NCBI GenBank assembly: GCA_043817405.1
Contig: JBDRGV010000051.1
Span: forward strand, 1 to 64,000
Direction of reading: 5' to 3'
Source: GCA-2686295 sp043817405
GTDB lineage: Archaea; Nanobdellota; Nanobdellia; Woesearchaeales; GCA-2686295
Length of the DNA: 64,000 nt
Shown: one piece after another, positions 1 to 7,302 of the stretch
Layout of the letters: the number at the start of each line of letters is the position of its first letter
Position numbering within the stretch: the stretch's first letter is position 1
Translations under genes and position numbers: made by a program
The notes under the pieces: generated by a model
What the model was told of the DNA's origin: nothing
Seen by the model: only the letters and a program-made list of their open reading frames with translations
The model's database searches: none

Positions 1-96
1 TCTAAGATGGAAGGTGCTCATCGTCCTGCACAGCTTTTCATTTTCAAGGACAAGGATTACAGGCCTTTGAAGGATAAAGTTCAGGTTCTGTTGTAA
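1..96 (+). CDS. C-terminal end of an unidentified protein (partial)
   Basis: Frame 1 is open from the first base to a TAA at 94-96. It encodes 31 residues, beginning SKMEGAHRPAQLF and ending KVQVLL. The start lies outside the window. I do not recognise the family from so short a tail. It points into the NAD operon but is separated from it by a TATA box at 128-135, so it is probably a separate transcription unit. Confidence 0.6.
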   Translation, partial: SKMEGAHRPAQLFIFKDKDYRPLKDKVQVLL

Positions 97-127
97 TTCC
101 GACATTATATACTATAGTACCGAAATA

Positions 128-135
128 TTTATATA
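128..135 (+). promoter_or_regulatory. TATA box of the NAD operon
   Basis: TTTATATA lies about 30 bases after the upstream stop codon and 122 bases before the first ATG of the operon. By the usual archaeal spacing, transcription would begin near 155-160, giving a leader of about 100 bases. That is long for this window, where most first genes look leaderless. Confidence 0.55.
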
Positions 136-158
136 CTTATTAGTGTTTACTATACACG

Positions 159-210
159 AAGTAAGTAAAATTACTTTATTGCTCGACAAGGAAACGAGTC
201 GGGCTTTTTT
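159..210 (+). ncRNA. Structured leader of the NAD operon (candidate attenuator or riboswitch)
   Basis: Two successive hairpins can form. The first is AAGTAA (159-164) with TTACTT (171-176). The second is GCTCGAC (181-187) with GTCGGGC (198-204), seven pairs including one G-U, followed at once by six T (205-210). The second resembles an intrinsic terminator. It lies downstream of the operon's TATA box and 47 bases before the ATG, so it may be a leader element controlling NAD genes. It could instead end the upstream transcript. No known riboswitch class is recognised. Confidence 0.4.
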
Positions 211-256
211 ATTATTCAAGTAAGTGTATTAAATACAATAAGTGAAGGTGAAACAA

Positions 257-1696
257 ATGAAAACAAAAACAGAGTTTTTGAATGTTCGAAAATCGAACAA
301 AACCAAAACAATGCTAACAGACTTATACCAACTAACTATGAACGCAGCCTATTTCGACAACAATAAAGACGAGATGGCAACATTCGATCTATTCATCAGA
401 AAACTACCAAACGAATGGGGATTCTTCATTGCAAACGGCATAGAAGATGCAATCGACTACGCCACAAACATTAAATTCAGAAAAGAAGACATAGAATACC
501 TAAAACAACAAAAAAAATTCAAACCAGAATTCTTAGAATCACTAAAAGACTTCAAATTCAAAGGAGAAATACACGCTGTAAAAGAAGGAACACCAGTATT
601 CCCAAACCAACCAGTAATGAGAATAACAGCCAAAAGAACCCAAGCACAATTCATAGAAACGACACTTCTAAACACAATAAACTTTCAAACAATGATTGCA
701 ACAAAAGCAAACAGAATTGTCAATGCAGCAGGAAAAGCAGCAGTCATTGATTTCGGACTTAGAAGAGCTTCAGGACCTGATGCAGGCATGCTGGGAGCAA
801 GAGCTGCGTACATCGGTGGAGCAGTTGGAACAAGCAATGTCAAAGCAGGCATGGAATATAAAATTCCCATCAGCGGAACACACGCCCACAGCTTTGTGAT
901 GAGCTTTCCAACAGAGCTAGAATCATTCAGAGCATACGTCAAAACATTCCCTGACAATTCAACTTTGTTAATAGACACCTACGATACAGCCCAAGGAGCC
1001 AGAAACGCAGCAATAGTTGCAAAAGAACTAGAAAAAAAAGGACATAAACTAGGTGCAGTCAGATTAGACTCAGGAGACCTGGCAATATTATCAAAGAGAG
1101 TTAGATTTATTTTAGATTCTGAAGGACTTGACTATGTTAAAATTGTTGCCAGCAATGATTTGAACGAATACAAGATTGACAATCTAAAACAAAAAGGCGC
1201 AAAAATCGATGGTTACGGCGTTGGGACGGAAATGATAACTGCCAAACCAGTTTCAGCAATTTCAGGAGTTTACAAAATCGTTGAAGACGAAGAAGGTCCT
1301 AAAATCAAACTTTCTCCAGGTAAGAAAACATACCCTGGAAAAAAACAAATTTACAGATTCACAAGTGATGAAGGATTCTACATGTACGATATGCTAACAT
1401 TAGAAGACGAATTCGAAGACGGTATTCCACTTCTAGAACAGGTAGTCAAAGACGGAAAAAGAGTTAGTCCTAGAAGAGACCTTGAAGAAATCAGATCATA
1501 CGCTCTTAACTGTGTTTCTAAACTGCCAACTCACGTGAAGCAACTCAGAGCAAGTGGTCATAGCTACATGGTTGGTGAATCATTCGGATTAAGAAATTTA
1601 GTTGACAAATTATCTGAACAATATGAAGTGAAAGAACAAGTAGTTAGAAAACCGTACATCGAAACAGACAGCACATACGCATCACAACAAACATGA
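257..1696 (+). CDS. pncB: Nicotinate phosphoribosyltransferase
   Basis: This enzyme joins nicotinate to PRPP to give nicotinate mononucleotide, the committed step of the Preiss-Handler NAD salvage route. The N-terminus carries the family signature MLTDLYQLTMNAAYF. The barrel core carries DFGLRRASGPDAGMLGAR and the GTHAHSFVM histidine segment. At 479 residues it is normal for the family. I chose ATG 257 because GGTGA stands a few bases upstream; a GTG at 242 would add five residues containing that site. It is first in a ten-gene operon and is followed by the nicotinamidase that makes its substrate. Confidence 0.93.
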   Translation: MKTKTEFLNVRKSNKTKTMLTDLYQLTMNAAYFDNNKDEMATFDLFIRKLPNEWGFFIANGIEDAIDYATNIKFRKEDIEYLKQQKKFKPEFLESLKDFKFKGEIHAVKEGTPVFPNQPVMRITAKRTQAQFIETTLLNTINFQTMIATKANRIVNAAGKAAVIDFGLRRASGPDAGMLGARAAYIGGAVGTSNVKAGMEYKIPISGTHAHSFVMSFPTELESFRAYVKTFPDNSTLLIDTYDTAQGARNAAIVAKELEKKGHKLGAVRLDSGDLAILSKRVRFILDSEGLDYVKIVASNDLNEYKIDNLKQKGAKIDGYGVGTEMITAKPVSAISGVYKIVEDEEGPKIKLSPGKKTYPGKKQIYRFTSDEGFYMYDMLTLEDEFEDGIPLLEQVVKDGKRVSPRRDLEEIRSYALNCVSKLPTHVKQLRASGHSYMVGESFGLRNLVDKLSEQYEVKEQVVRKPYIETDSTYASQQT

Positions 1697-1707
1697 GGTA
1701 AATAAAA

Positions 1708-1767
1708 ATGGAAGTATCAAAAATGAAATTTTTGGGACATCATAATTTAACGGAGGTGAAATTATGA
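1708..1767 (+). CDS. 19-residue mini-ORF bridging pncB and pncA
   Basis: The ATG at 1708 follows a GAGGT site. The frame encodes MEVSKMKFLGHHNLTEVKL, and its stop overlaps the pncA start as ATGA (1764-1767). It fills nearly the whole gap between the two genes. It could be a coupling or leader peptide that carries ribosomes to pncA. Because pncA has its own strong GGAGGTG site inside the mini-ORF, it may also be fortuitous. No family is recognisable. Confidence 0.3.
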   Translation: MEVSKMKFLGHHNLTEVKL

Positions 1768-2453
1768 AAGATAAAATATTATTTTGGAATGTAGACACAC
1801 AGTACGATTTCATGAGAGATGATGAAACTTACAAAGGAAAGTTACCTGTACCTGGTGCTAAAAAAATTGAAAGGAATTTGCACATGTTGACTGTAATGGC
1901 ACAGCATAATTTCATACAAGTGATAAACACAGGTGATTGGCATACAAAAAATTCTAAGGAATTCTCAGACAATCCAGATTACAAAACAACTTTCCCACCT
2001 CATTGTTTACAGAACACAAAAGGTGCAGAGTTTGTTCCTGCAACAAAACCTGAAAAACCATACATTATCAGTTGGCAAGATGAAGATTTCGATGCTGATG
2101 AAATATTCAACAGACGAAACATCGTTCTGTACAAGGATGCTTTCGATGTGTTTGACGAAGTCGATGGAACACCTTGGGCCTATGAAGTATTAAACATTAT
2201 AGACCCTACAAGAGTTTTGGTTTATGGTGTCGCAACTAATTACTGTGTTGATTTTGCAGTCAAAGGTTTGCTTGAACGAAAGAATGGCTTTGAAGTTGAC
2301 GTAGTAACCAATGCAATGAAAGAGATTCCAGAATGTAATTTGGAAGATAAATTCAAAGAATGGGAGGATTTGGGTGCTAATCTGATGACACTATCTAAAG
2401 AAGGATTTCTTGAGTATAATAATCCTAAAAACCCATATCTCGGACTAATATGA
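1764..2453 (+). CDS. pncA: Nicotinamidase (isochorismatase-fold amidohydrolase)
   Basis: Nicotinamidase converts nicotinamide to nicotinate and ammonia, feeding the phosphoribosyltransferase encoded just upstream. The catalytic triad is visible as Asp11 (NVDTQYDF), Lys124 (LYKDAFD) and nucleophile Cys161 (GVATNYCVDF). The metal ligands Asp58 and His60 (GDWH) and His80 (FPPHC) are also present. The length of 229 residues fits. GGAGGTG at 1752-1758 supports ATG 1764. Other isochorismatase-like hydrolases share the fold, but the intact metal site and operon context favour nicotinamidase. Confidence 0.88.
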   Translation: MKDKILFWNVDTQYDFMRDDETYKGKLPVPGAKKIERNLHMLTVMAQHNFIQVINTGDWHTKNSKEFSDNPDYKTTFPPHCLQNTKGAEFVPATKPEKPYIISWQDEDFDADEIFNRRNIVLYKDAFDVFDEVDGTPWAYEVLNIIDPTRVLVYGVATNYCVDFAVKGLLERKNGFEVDVVTNAMKEIPECNLEDKFKEWEDLGANLMTLSKEGFLEYNNPKNPYLGLI

Positions 2454-2473
2454 AAAAAACAGAGGAATGAAAA

Positions 2474-3853
2474 ATGAAAAAACCTAATAAAATAATCATT
2501 CCTGAAATAGATGTTGTTCAGGTTCAAAGAGAAATTGAAGATTTCATAATTGACACAATTATCAATGCAGGTTCCACAGGAGGCGTTATTGGACTTAGTG
2601 GAGGTGTTGATTCAACCACAACTGCTGCTCTTGCAAAGAGTGCTTTTGACAGGTATAATGAAAACAATGATAATAAATTAACACTAGAAGGTTATATTCT
2701 ACCTTCAAAAATAAATAGTCCTGATGATGCAAAAGATGGTGTCGCAGTTGCAAGAACATTAGGAATTAATTATCAGGTTTTAAGCATTGATCAGCAAATT
2801 GAGAGCTATAAAATCACTAATCCTGAAAGTATTTCTAATAAATTTCACAAAGGAAACCTCACTTCCAGAATCAGAGCAAATATTCTTCATTCAAAAGCTG
2901 CTTTTGGAAATAAGTTAGTTATTGGAACTGGAAATAAAGATGAGGATTTCAGTTTGGGATACTACACTTTATTTGGTGATGGTGCTGTTCATTTAAGTCC
3001 TATTGGTAATCTTTCTAAACGTTTTGTCAGACAGATTGCAGAACATTATGGTTTTGAGAATATTGCTAATCGTGAACCAACGGCAGGCTTAGAAGCAGGA
3101 CAAACTGATTTCAAAGATTTGGGTTACAGTTATTTCTTTGTTGAAATGCTTTCTGAAGCTTTGAAACAAGGTTTCAAATATAAAAATATTGTAGCCAGTC
3201 CGCAATTAAATGATGTGTACAAGAATGATTCTAATAATTATACTAAACAATATGACAAGCAAAAGTTCAAAACCATAGAAGATGCAATAGAGGATATTTA
3301 TCATAGGCATGAAAGTGCCATGTTTAAAGCAGATATTGTACATCCACCGATGGCGCCTGTAACCTTGATTTATGATGGTGAAAAAAGAAAAGATAAATCT
3401 GAAATTAAAAGAAAAGGTTACGAACCTCCGATTCCAACAACAGACATTATTATTGAATACAAAAACGGTGTGAAAGAAGGTCTTGTTTTGATTGAAAGAA
3501 ATAATCCACCCTATGGTCTGGCTATTCCAGGTGGCTTTGCTGAAAGAGGAATTACTTTAGAACAAAACGCCATAAAAGAAGCTTTGGAAGAGACTGGTTT
3601 GAGTATTGATATAGAAACTCCTGAAAGACCTTTATGTGTACATTCCAATCCTAGCAGGGATCCTAGAAACCATATGATTAGCGCTACTTACATTGCCAGA
3701 GGTCATGGAACCATTAGGGCTGGCGATGATGCTGCAAAAGCAGCTCTTTATTCAATTCCTGAAGTTAAAGAATTACTGAAAAAAGATGCTTTTGTTTTTG
3801 ATCACGGACGAATCATTGAGAAATATCTGAAACATAGAGGTTTATATGACTAA
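2474..3853 (+). CDS. nadE: NAD synthetase (ammonia-dependent) fused to a Nudix hydrolase domain
   Basis: Residues 1 to about 290 form an NH3-dependent NAD synthetase. It has the ATP-pyrophosphatase loop SGGVDS (42-47) and the later GTGNKDEDFSLGYYTLFGDG and PIGNLSKRFV segments. No glutaminase domain is present. Residues about 315-455 form a Nudix domain whose box spans roughly 354-376 and ends EALEETGL. The three catalytic glutamates are kept, but box position 7 is Ile instead of Glu and position 15 is Lys instead of Arg. ADP-ribose or a dinucleotide is a plausible Nudix substrate by family analogy. The fusion joins NAD synthesis with turnover in one chain. It overlaps nadM by 8 bases. Confidence 0.9.
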   Translation: MKKPNKIIIPEIDVVQVQREIEDFIIDTIINAGSTGGVIGLSGGVDSTTTAALAKSAFDRYNENNDNKLTLEGYILPSKINSPDDAKDGVAVARTLGINYQVLSIDQQIESYKITNPESISNKFHKGNLTSRIRANILHSKAAFGNKLVIGTGNKDEDFSLGYYTLFGDGAVHLSPIGNLSKRFVRQIAEHYGFENIANREPTAGLEAGQTDFKDLGYSYFFVEMLSEALKQGFKYKNIVASPQLNDVYKNDSNNYTKQYDKQKFKTIEDAIEDIYHRHESAMFKADIVHPPMAPVTLIYDGEKRKDKSEIKRKGYEPPIPTTDIIIEYKNGVKEGLVLIERNNPPYGLAIPGGFAERGITLEQNAIKEALEETGLSIDIETPERPLCVHSNPSRDPRNHMISATYIARGHGTIRAGDDAAKAALYSIPEVKELLKKDAFVFDHGRIIEKYLKHRGLYD

Positions 3854-4466
3854 GCAATTTAAGAGATTAGGATTCATTGGAAGGTTCAAACCTTTGCATT
3901 TAGGAGCTTCAGCAGTACTCGAAGGATTATGCAAAGAAGCAGACGAAGTAATAATTGGAATTGGTAGTTCCAATAAATATAATCTTCGTAATCCGTTCAC
4001 GGCAGAAGAAACTGAAGATATGATTGATGCATACCTTTCTCCCAATCATTCAAACTATTCAATCGTCAGAATTCCTGATTACGCACATATTCCTAAATTT
4101 AACAATGGTAATGTGTGGACAGAGCATGTACTCAAAGAATTCGGTTCTTTAGATGCTTTTGTAACTGGAAATGAGTATGTGAATAAATTGTTAGAACCTC
4201 ATTATAAAATTATTCATTCAGCTGAATTTGTTCCTTTTGAAAAAAGAACCAGATTGAGAGCATCAGCCGTTAGAGTTGAAATGGCCAGAAATGGTCCTTG
4301 GCAATCAATGGTTCCTGAAGAAGTCAAAGAATACCTGCAGAATAATTCTTTGATTAAAAGATTCAAGAAAGAATTTGGATTGGAAACCATCAGCAAACTA
4401 GTAACTGATAATTACTTTATGGATGAAACTAAAGATAAAGAAAAAATTCATACAATGGAGGTATAA
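3846..4466 (+). CDS. nadM: NMN/NaMN adenylyltransferase, archaeal type, with altered HxGH motif
   Basis: This nucleotidyltransferase adenylates NMN or nicotinate mononucleotide, supplying deamido-NAD to NadE. The N-terminal nucleotide-binding segment is GFIGRFKPLHLGAS, followed by the GIGSSNKYNLRNPFTAEE substrate segment. A C-terminal RLRASAVR segment stands where the family has an ISxTxxR-like motif. The usual HxGH is HLGA here (His18 and Ala21), so the second catalytic histidine is missing. Its position between nadE and the kinase, overlapping nadE by 8 bases, supports an NAD role. Reduced or changed activity is possible. Confidence 0.8.
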   Translation: MTKQFKRLGFIGRFKPLHLGASAVLEGLCKEADEVIIGIGSSNKYNLRNPFTAEETEDMIDAYLSPNHSNYSIVRIPDYAHIPKFNNGNVWTEHVLKEFGSLDAFVTGNEYVNKLLEPHYKIIHSAEFVPFEKRTRLRASAVRVEMARNGPWQSMVPEEVKEYLQNNSLIKRFKKEFGLETISKLVTDNYFMDETKDKEKIHTMEV

Positions 4467-4467
4467 A

Positions 4468-5241
4468 ATGGGACGAATCGGAAACTATGAAATCATAAAA
4501 CAAATCTCCGAAGGCGGATTTGGCAGAATATACCAAGCAAAACATATCTTTCTTGATGAGTTGGCTTGCATTAAACAGAACAAGGAAGATACCGATATGG
4601 ACATTCAAATTCTAAGACAAGAAGCTAAATTATTATGGAAACTCGATGAGTATCATTCAATACCTTCTGCTAAAGATTTTTTCAAAGTGGCTAAGGGAAG
4701 TTACGCTTTAGTTATGAGTTATATCGATGGAAAAACATTGGATGAGACTATTCCTAAAAACAAGAAGATGAATCCTGAAGATGTTTGTTGGATTACTGAA
4801 AGATTACTTGGTGCATTGCATTATTTACATTATAATGGAGTTATTCATGCAGATGTTAAACCTCAAAACGTGATTATTGAACCTAAAAAACATGATATCA
4901 AATTGATTGATTTCGGTTTGTCATCCTACATGCCTAAGAGTATTACTAAACCTTTAGGTTATACTGAAGTTTATGCTGCTCCTGAATTAATTCTTTTGAA
5001 ACCACCAATTCCTGAAACTGATTTATACGGTGCAGGCGTTGTCATGCTTACGGCTCTCGGAGGCGATATTTACACAAAGAGTTTGCCAAAAACTGTGCAT
5101 AAAGACATTGCAGATTTTTGCAACAAACTCTTAAGATATGATCCTAAGGAAAGACCCAACTGGGATAAAAATAATCCCTTATTGGAATTATCAGATATCA
5201 GACAACATGTGTTCGGAAGAAAGCATGTTTCTGAAGCCTAG
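4468..5241 (+). CDS. Hanks-type serine/threonine protein kinase
   Basis: A compact 257-residue kinase domain with no membrane segment or sensor domain. Visible elements are the glycine-rich loop SEGGFGRI (14-21), Lys36 (ACIK), the alpha-C glutamate in LRQEAKLL, the catalytic loop HADVKPQN (127-134), DFG (148-150) and AAPE. HAD replaces HRD, so this is a non-RD kinase that should not depend on activation-loop phosphorylation. ATG 4468 follows GGAGGT (4457-4462). It lies two bases after nadM and directly before a VWA-domain protein, a likely partner or substrate. Its place inside the NAD operon suggests control of NAD metabolism, which is inference. Confidence 0.88.
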   Translation: MGRIGNYEIIKQISEGGFGRIYQAKHIFLDELACIKQNKEDTDMDIQILRQEAKLLWKLDEYHSIPSAKDFFKVAKGSYALVMSYIDGKTLDETIPKNKKMNPEDVCWITERLLGALHYLHYNGVIHADVKPQNVIIEPKKHDIKLIDFGLSSYMPKSITKPLGYTEVYAAPELILLKPPIPETDLYGAGVVMLTALGGDIYTKSLPKTVHKDIADFCNKLLRYDPKERPNWDKNNPLLELSDIRQHVFGRKHVSEA

Positions 5242-5249
5242 GATGAGTT

Positions 5250-5267
5250 AGAGCTAGCGGTAGCTCT
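5250..5267 (+). promoter_or_regulatory. Stem-loop between the kinase and VWA genes
   Basis: AGAGCTA (5250-5256), loop GCGG and TAGCTCT (5261-5267) form a perfect seven-pair stem. It is immediately followed by the GGAGGT ribosome-binding site (5268-5273) of the VWA gene. This could tune translation or mark an RNA-processing point. There is no T-run, so it is not a terminator. Confidence 0.5.
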
Positions 5268-5280
5268 GGAGGTATAGAAA

Positions 5281-6252
5281 ATGTATGGATGGGGTAGCGA
5301 TACCAGCACATGGAAAAAACCAGGCAAGTACAAATATGACTCTGCCAAAAGTCCTTACTTGGATTCACTAGCCAGCAAATCGGCTGCAAAAGGACCACGA
5401 ACATATAATATCGGAAGTGAACCAAATATGAAATTAGTCAATCCAAGAGGAAGGGATATTTCCAGCGATAGTGAGAACCCTATAATTATAGGTGTTGATG
5501 TAACCGGTTCGATGTCTACATGGCCAGCTGAGATTTTTGATAGGTTGCCATTGTTTTATCAGACATTGTCTCAGTACAAAGATGACTTAGACATAAGTTT
5601 TGGAGCAATAGGTGATGCCTATTGTGACACATATCCAATTCAGGTCAATAGCTTTGGCAAAGAAGTTAATTTAGAAGAACATTTGAAAGCATTGTATCCT
5701 GAAGGTGGCGGTGGCGGACAGAATAAAGAAACCTATGAGTTGTTTGCTTATTATATTTTAGAACATTGCAAGACTCCTAAGGCAAAATCTCCTTTCATGT
5801 TTATTTTTGGAGACGAAGATTTTTACAAAACTGTCAATCCTAAACAAGTAGAGCATTACATCGGTGATAAATTAGAGTCGCCAATGAAATCAAAAGATGT
5901 TTGGGATAAACTATTGCAAAGGTTTGATTTGTATTTGCTTCATAAACCATATGGTTCCGGTAGTGATGACAAGGAAGTAGTTGACAGTTGGGCTAATGCA
6001 ATTGGCAGACAACGAATTGTAGAGTTGCCTAGCAAAGAAAGAGCAGTTGATATTGCAATGGGAATTGTTGCTAAGAAATGGGGTAAGTTTTCTGACTTCA
6101 AAGATAATCTTAGCGCAAGACATGATAGTGATGGAGTTAAGGACTCTGTTTACAAATCAATTGCATTTGTTGATGTTGACAGCTCACCAAACTCTGTTGT
6201 AAAAACAACTAAGAAAGGTACAAAGACTAAACCATTGAGCGAAATGCCTTGA
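5281..6252 (+). CDS. VWA-domain protein with MIDAS motif, paired with the kinase
   Basis: A soluble 323-residue protein. Its von Willebrand A domain begins near residue 66 with PIIIGVDVTGSMS. The metal-site motif DxTGS (73-79) is intact. A glycine run (EGGGGGQN) follows within the domain. The last 25 residues are rich in Lys, Ser and Thr, a possible phosphorylation tail. Such domains usually bind a partner through a divalent cation. Kinase-VWA neighbours are known in TerY-P-type bacterial modules, and this pair is reminiscent of them. GGAGGT precedes ATG 5281. The partner is unknown. Confidence 0.8.
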   Translation: MYGWGSDTSTWKKPGKYKYDSAKSPYLDSLASKSAAKGPRTYNIGSEPNMKLVNPRGRDISSDSENPIIIGVDVTGSMSTWPAEIFDRLPLFYQTLSQYKDDLDISFGAIGDAYCDTYPIQVNSFGKEVNLEEHLKALYPEGGGGGQNKETYELFAYYILEHCKTPKAKSPFMFIFGDEDFYKTVNPKQVEHYIGDKLESPMKSKDVWDKLLQRFDLYLLHKPYGSGSDDKEVVDSWANAIGRQRIVELPSKERAVDIAMGIVAKKWGKFSDFKDNLSARHDSDGVKDSVYKSIAFVDVDSSPNSVVKTTKKGTKTKPLSEMP

Positions 6253-6286
6253 TGATTTAAAAAAATAATTTTTGTGTGGTGAACAT

Positions 6287-6388
6287 ATGCAAAGAGAAAA
6301 CTTGGAAGAAAAATTAAACGAAACACATCTTTGCAGGTTCACCAATATTTTTTATGATTATAATATACAAACAGGTGAATTAACATGA
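6287..6388 (+). CDS. 33-residue ORF bridging the VWA and pyruvate-kinase-like genes
   Basis: ATG 6287 is preceded by GGTGA (6278-6282), the site type used by other genes in this operon. The frame encodes 33 residues starting MQRENLEEKLNETHL. Its TGA overlaps the next start as ATGA (6385-6388), which implies translational coupling. No homologous family is recognised. The first half is charged and probably helical. The combination of site, overlap and full use of the gap makes it a credible small gene. Confidence 0.5.
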   Translation: MQRENLEEKLNETHLCRFTNIFYDYNIQTGELT

Positions 6389-7302
6389 AAAATGCTAAAG
6401 CTATTGTAACCATACCACCTTACGCTCCTTTTGTCAAAGAAGTTGTAAATCATCCTATTGTTTCAGGTCTTAGATTAAATACTGTTATGCCTGTTAATGA
6501 AAGTCTTGAAGATGTTTTAGGAAGATTGTATAAAGAAACTGAAAGTGCTGGTAAAGATTTATGGATTGATTTAAAATGCAGACAGTTGAGAGTTAAAAAT
6601 TTTGGTGTACCTCCATTTACAGAAATTGAGTTGACTCATAATTTAGAAGTTAATACTCCTGTAACTGCTTATTTTTCTGATGGTGAAGAAAGCGCCACTG
6701 TTTTGAGAGTTGACGGTAATAAATTAATCATGCAGGAAGGTCCTAGAAGAGTTGTTGGTCCTGGCGAATCTGTTAATATCCCTGATAGATCTTTGAAGAT
6801 TGATGGTTATTTAACAGAGGTTGATAAAAATTATATTAACGCTGCTAAAAGCATTGGTTTACATAATTATATGATTTCATATGTTGAAGGCAAGGAGGAT
6901 GCTGGCAAAATTTTGAAGTTGGATTTTAAAGCCAACATAATTGAGAAAATCGAATCTTTGAAGGGTCTTAATTATGTTATGAAACATTGGGTTGGTAAAA
7001 CTGGCCTAATGACTGCTCGCGGTGATTTATATGTTGAAATGAAATTACCCCATCAAGTAATTGAAGCAGAAGAAATGATTATTGGCAAGGATGAGAACGC
7101 TGTTGTCGCTTCCAGAATATTCAGTTCATTAAGTCAAAGTTTGGAACCAACTTGCGCAGACATTGGCGATGTTGATAATCTTTTAAGAATGGGCTATCGA
7201 ACTTTCATGTTTGGAGATGATATTTGCATGCAGAGAGATTCAATAATGAGTGGCCTAAATTTATTCAAAGCAATGGCTAAAAAGTACGAGGTTGGAAAAT
7301 GA
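6385..7302 (+). CDS. Pyruvate-kinase-like protein (A and B domains only)
   Basis: The 305 residues align by motif with the catalytic barrel and B domain of pyruvate kinase. Matches are an N-terminal KAIVTIPP strand, a GLRLN segment, a beta-rich insert near residues 88-150, NIIEKIESLKGL with the catalytic-type lysine, ARGDLYVEM (211-219) and a closing PTCADIGDVDNLLRMGYRTF. The C-terminal allosteric domain is absent; full enzymes have about 470 residues. Some active-site segments differ from textbook pyruvate kinase, so the substrate is uncertain. It overlaps the glycohydrolase gene by four bases inside the NAD operon. Confidence 0.7.
   Translation: MKNAKAIVTIPPYAPFVKEVVNHPIVSGLRLNTVMPVNESLEDVLGRLYKETESAGKDLWIDLKCRQLRVKNFGVPPFTEIELTHNLEVNTPVTAYFSDGEESATVLRVDGNKLIMQEGPRRVVGPGESVNIPDRSLKIDGYLTEVDKNYINAAKSIGLHNYMISYVEGKEDAGKILKLDFKANIIEKIESLKGLNYVMKHWVGKTGLMTARGDLYVEMKLPHQVIEAEEMIIGKDENAVVASRIFSSLSQSLEPTCADIGDVDNLLRMGYRTFMFGDDICMQRDSIMSGLNLFKAMAKKYEVGK

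Noticed and set aside
181..210. Hairpin plus T-run as terminator of the upstream gene
   Set aside because: Not excluded, but it lies about 85 bases after the stop and downstream of the NAD operon's TATA box, so I list it as a leader element with moderate confidence.
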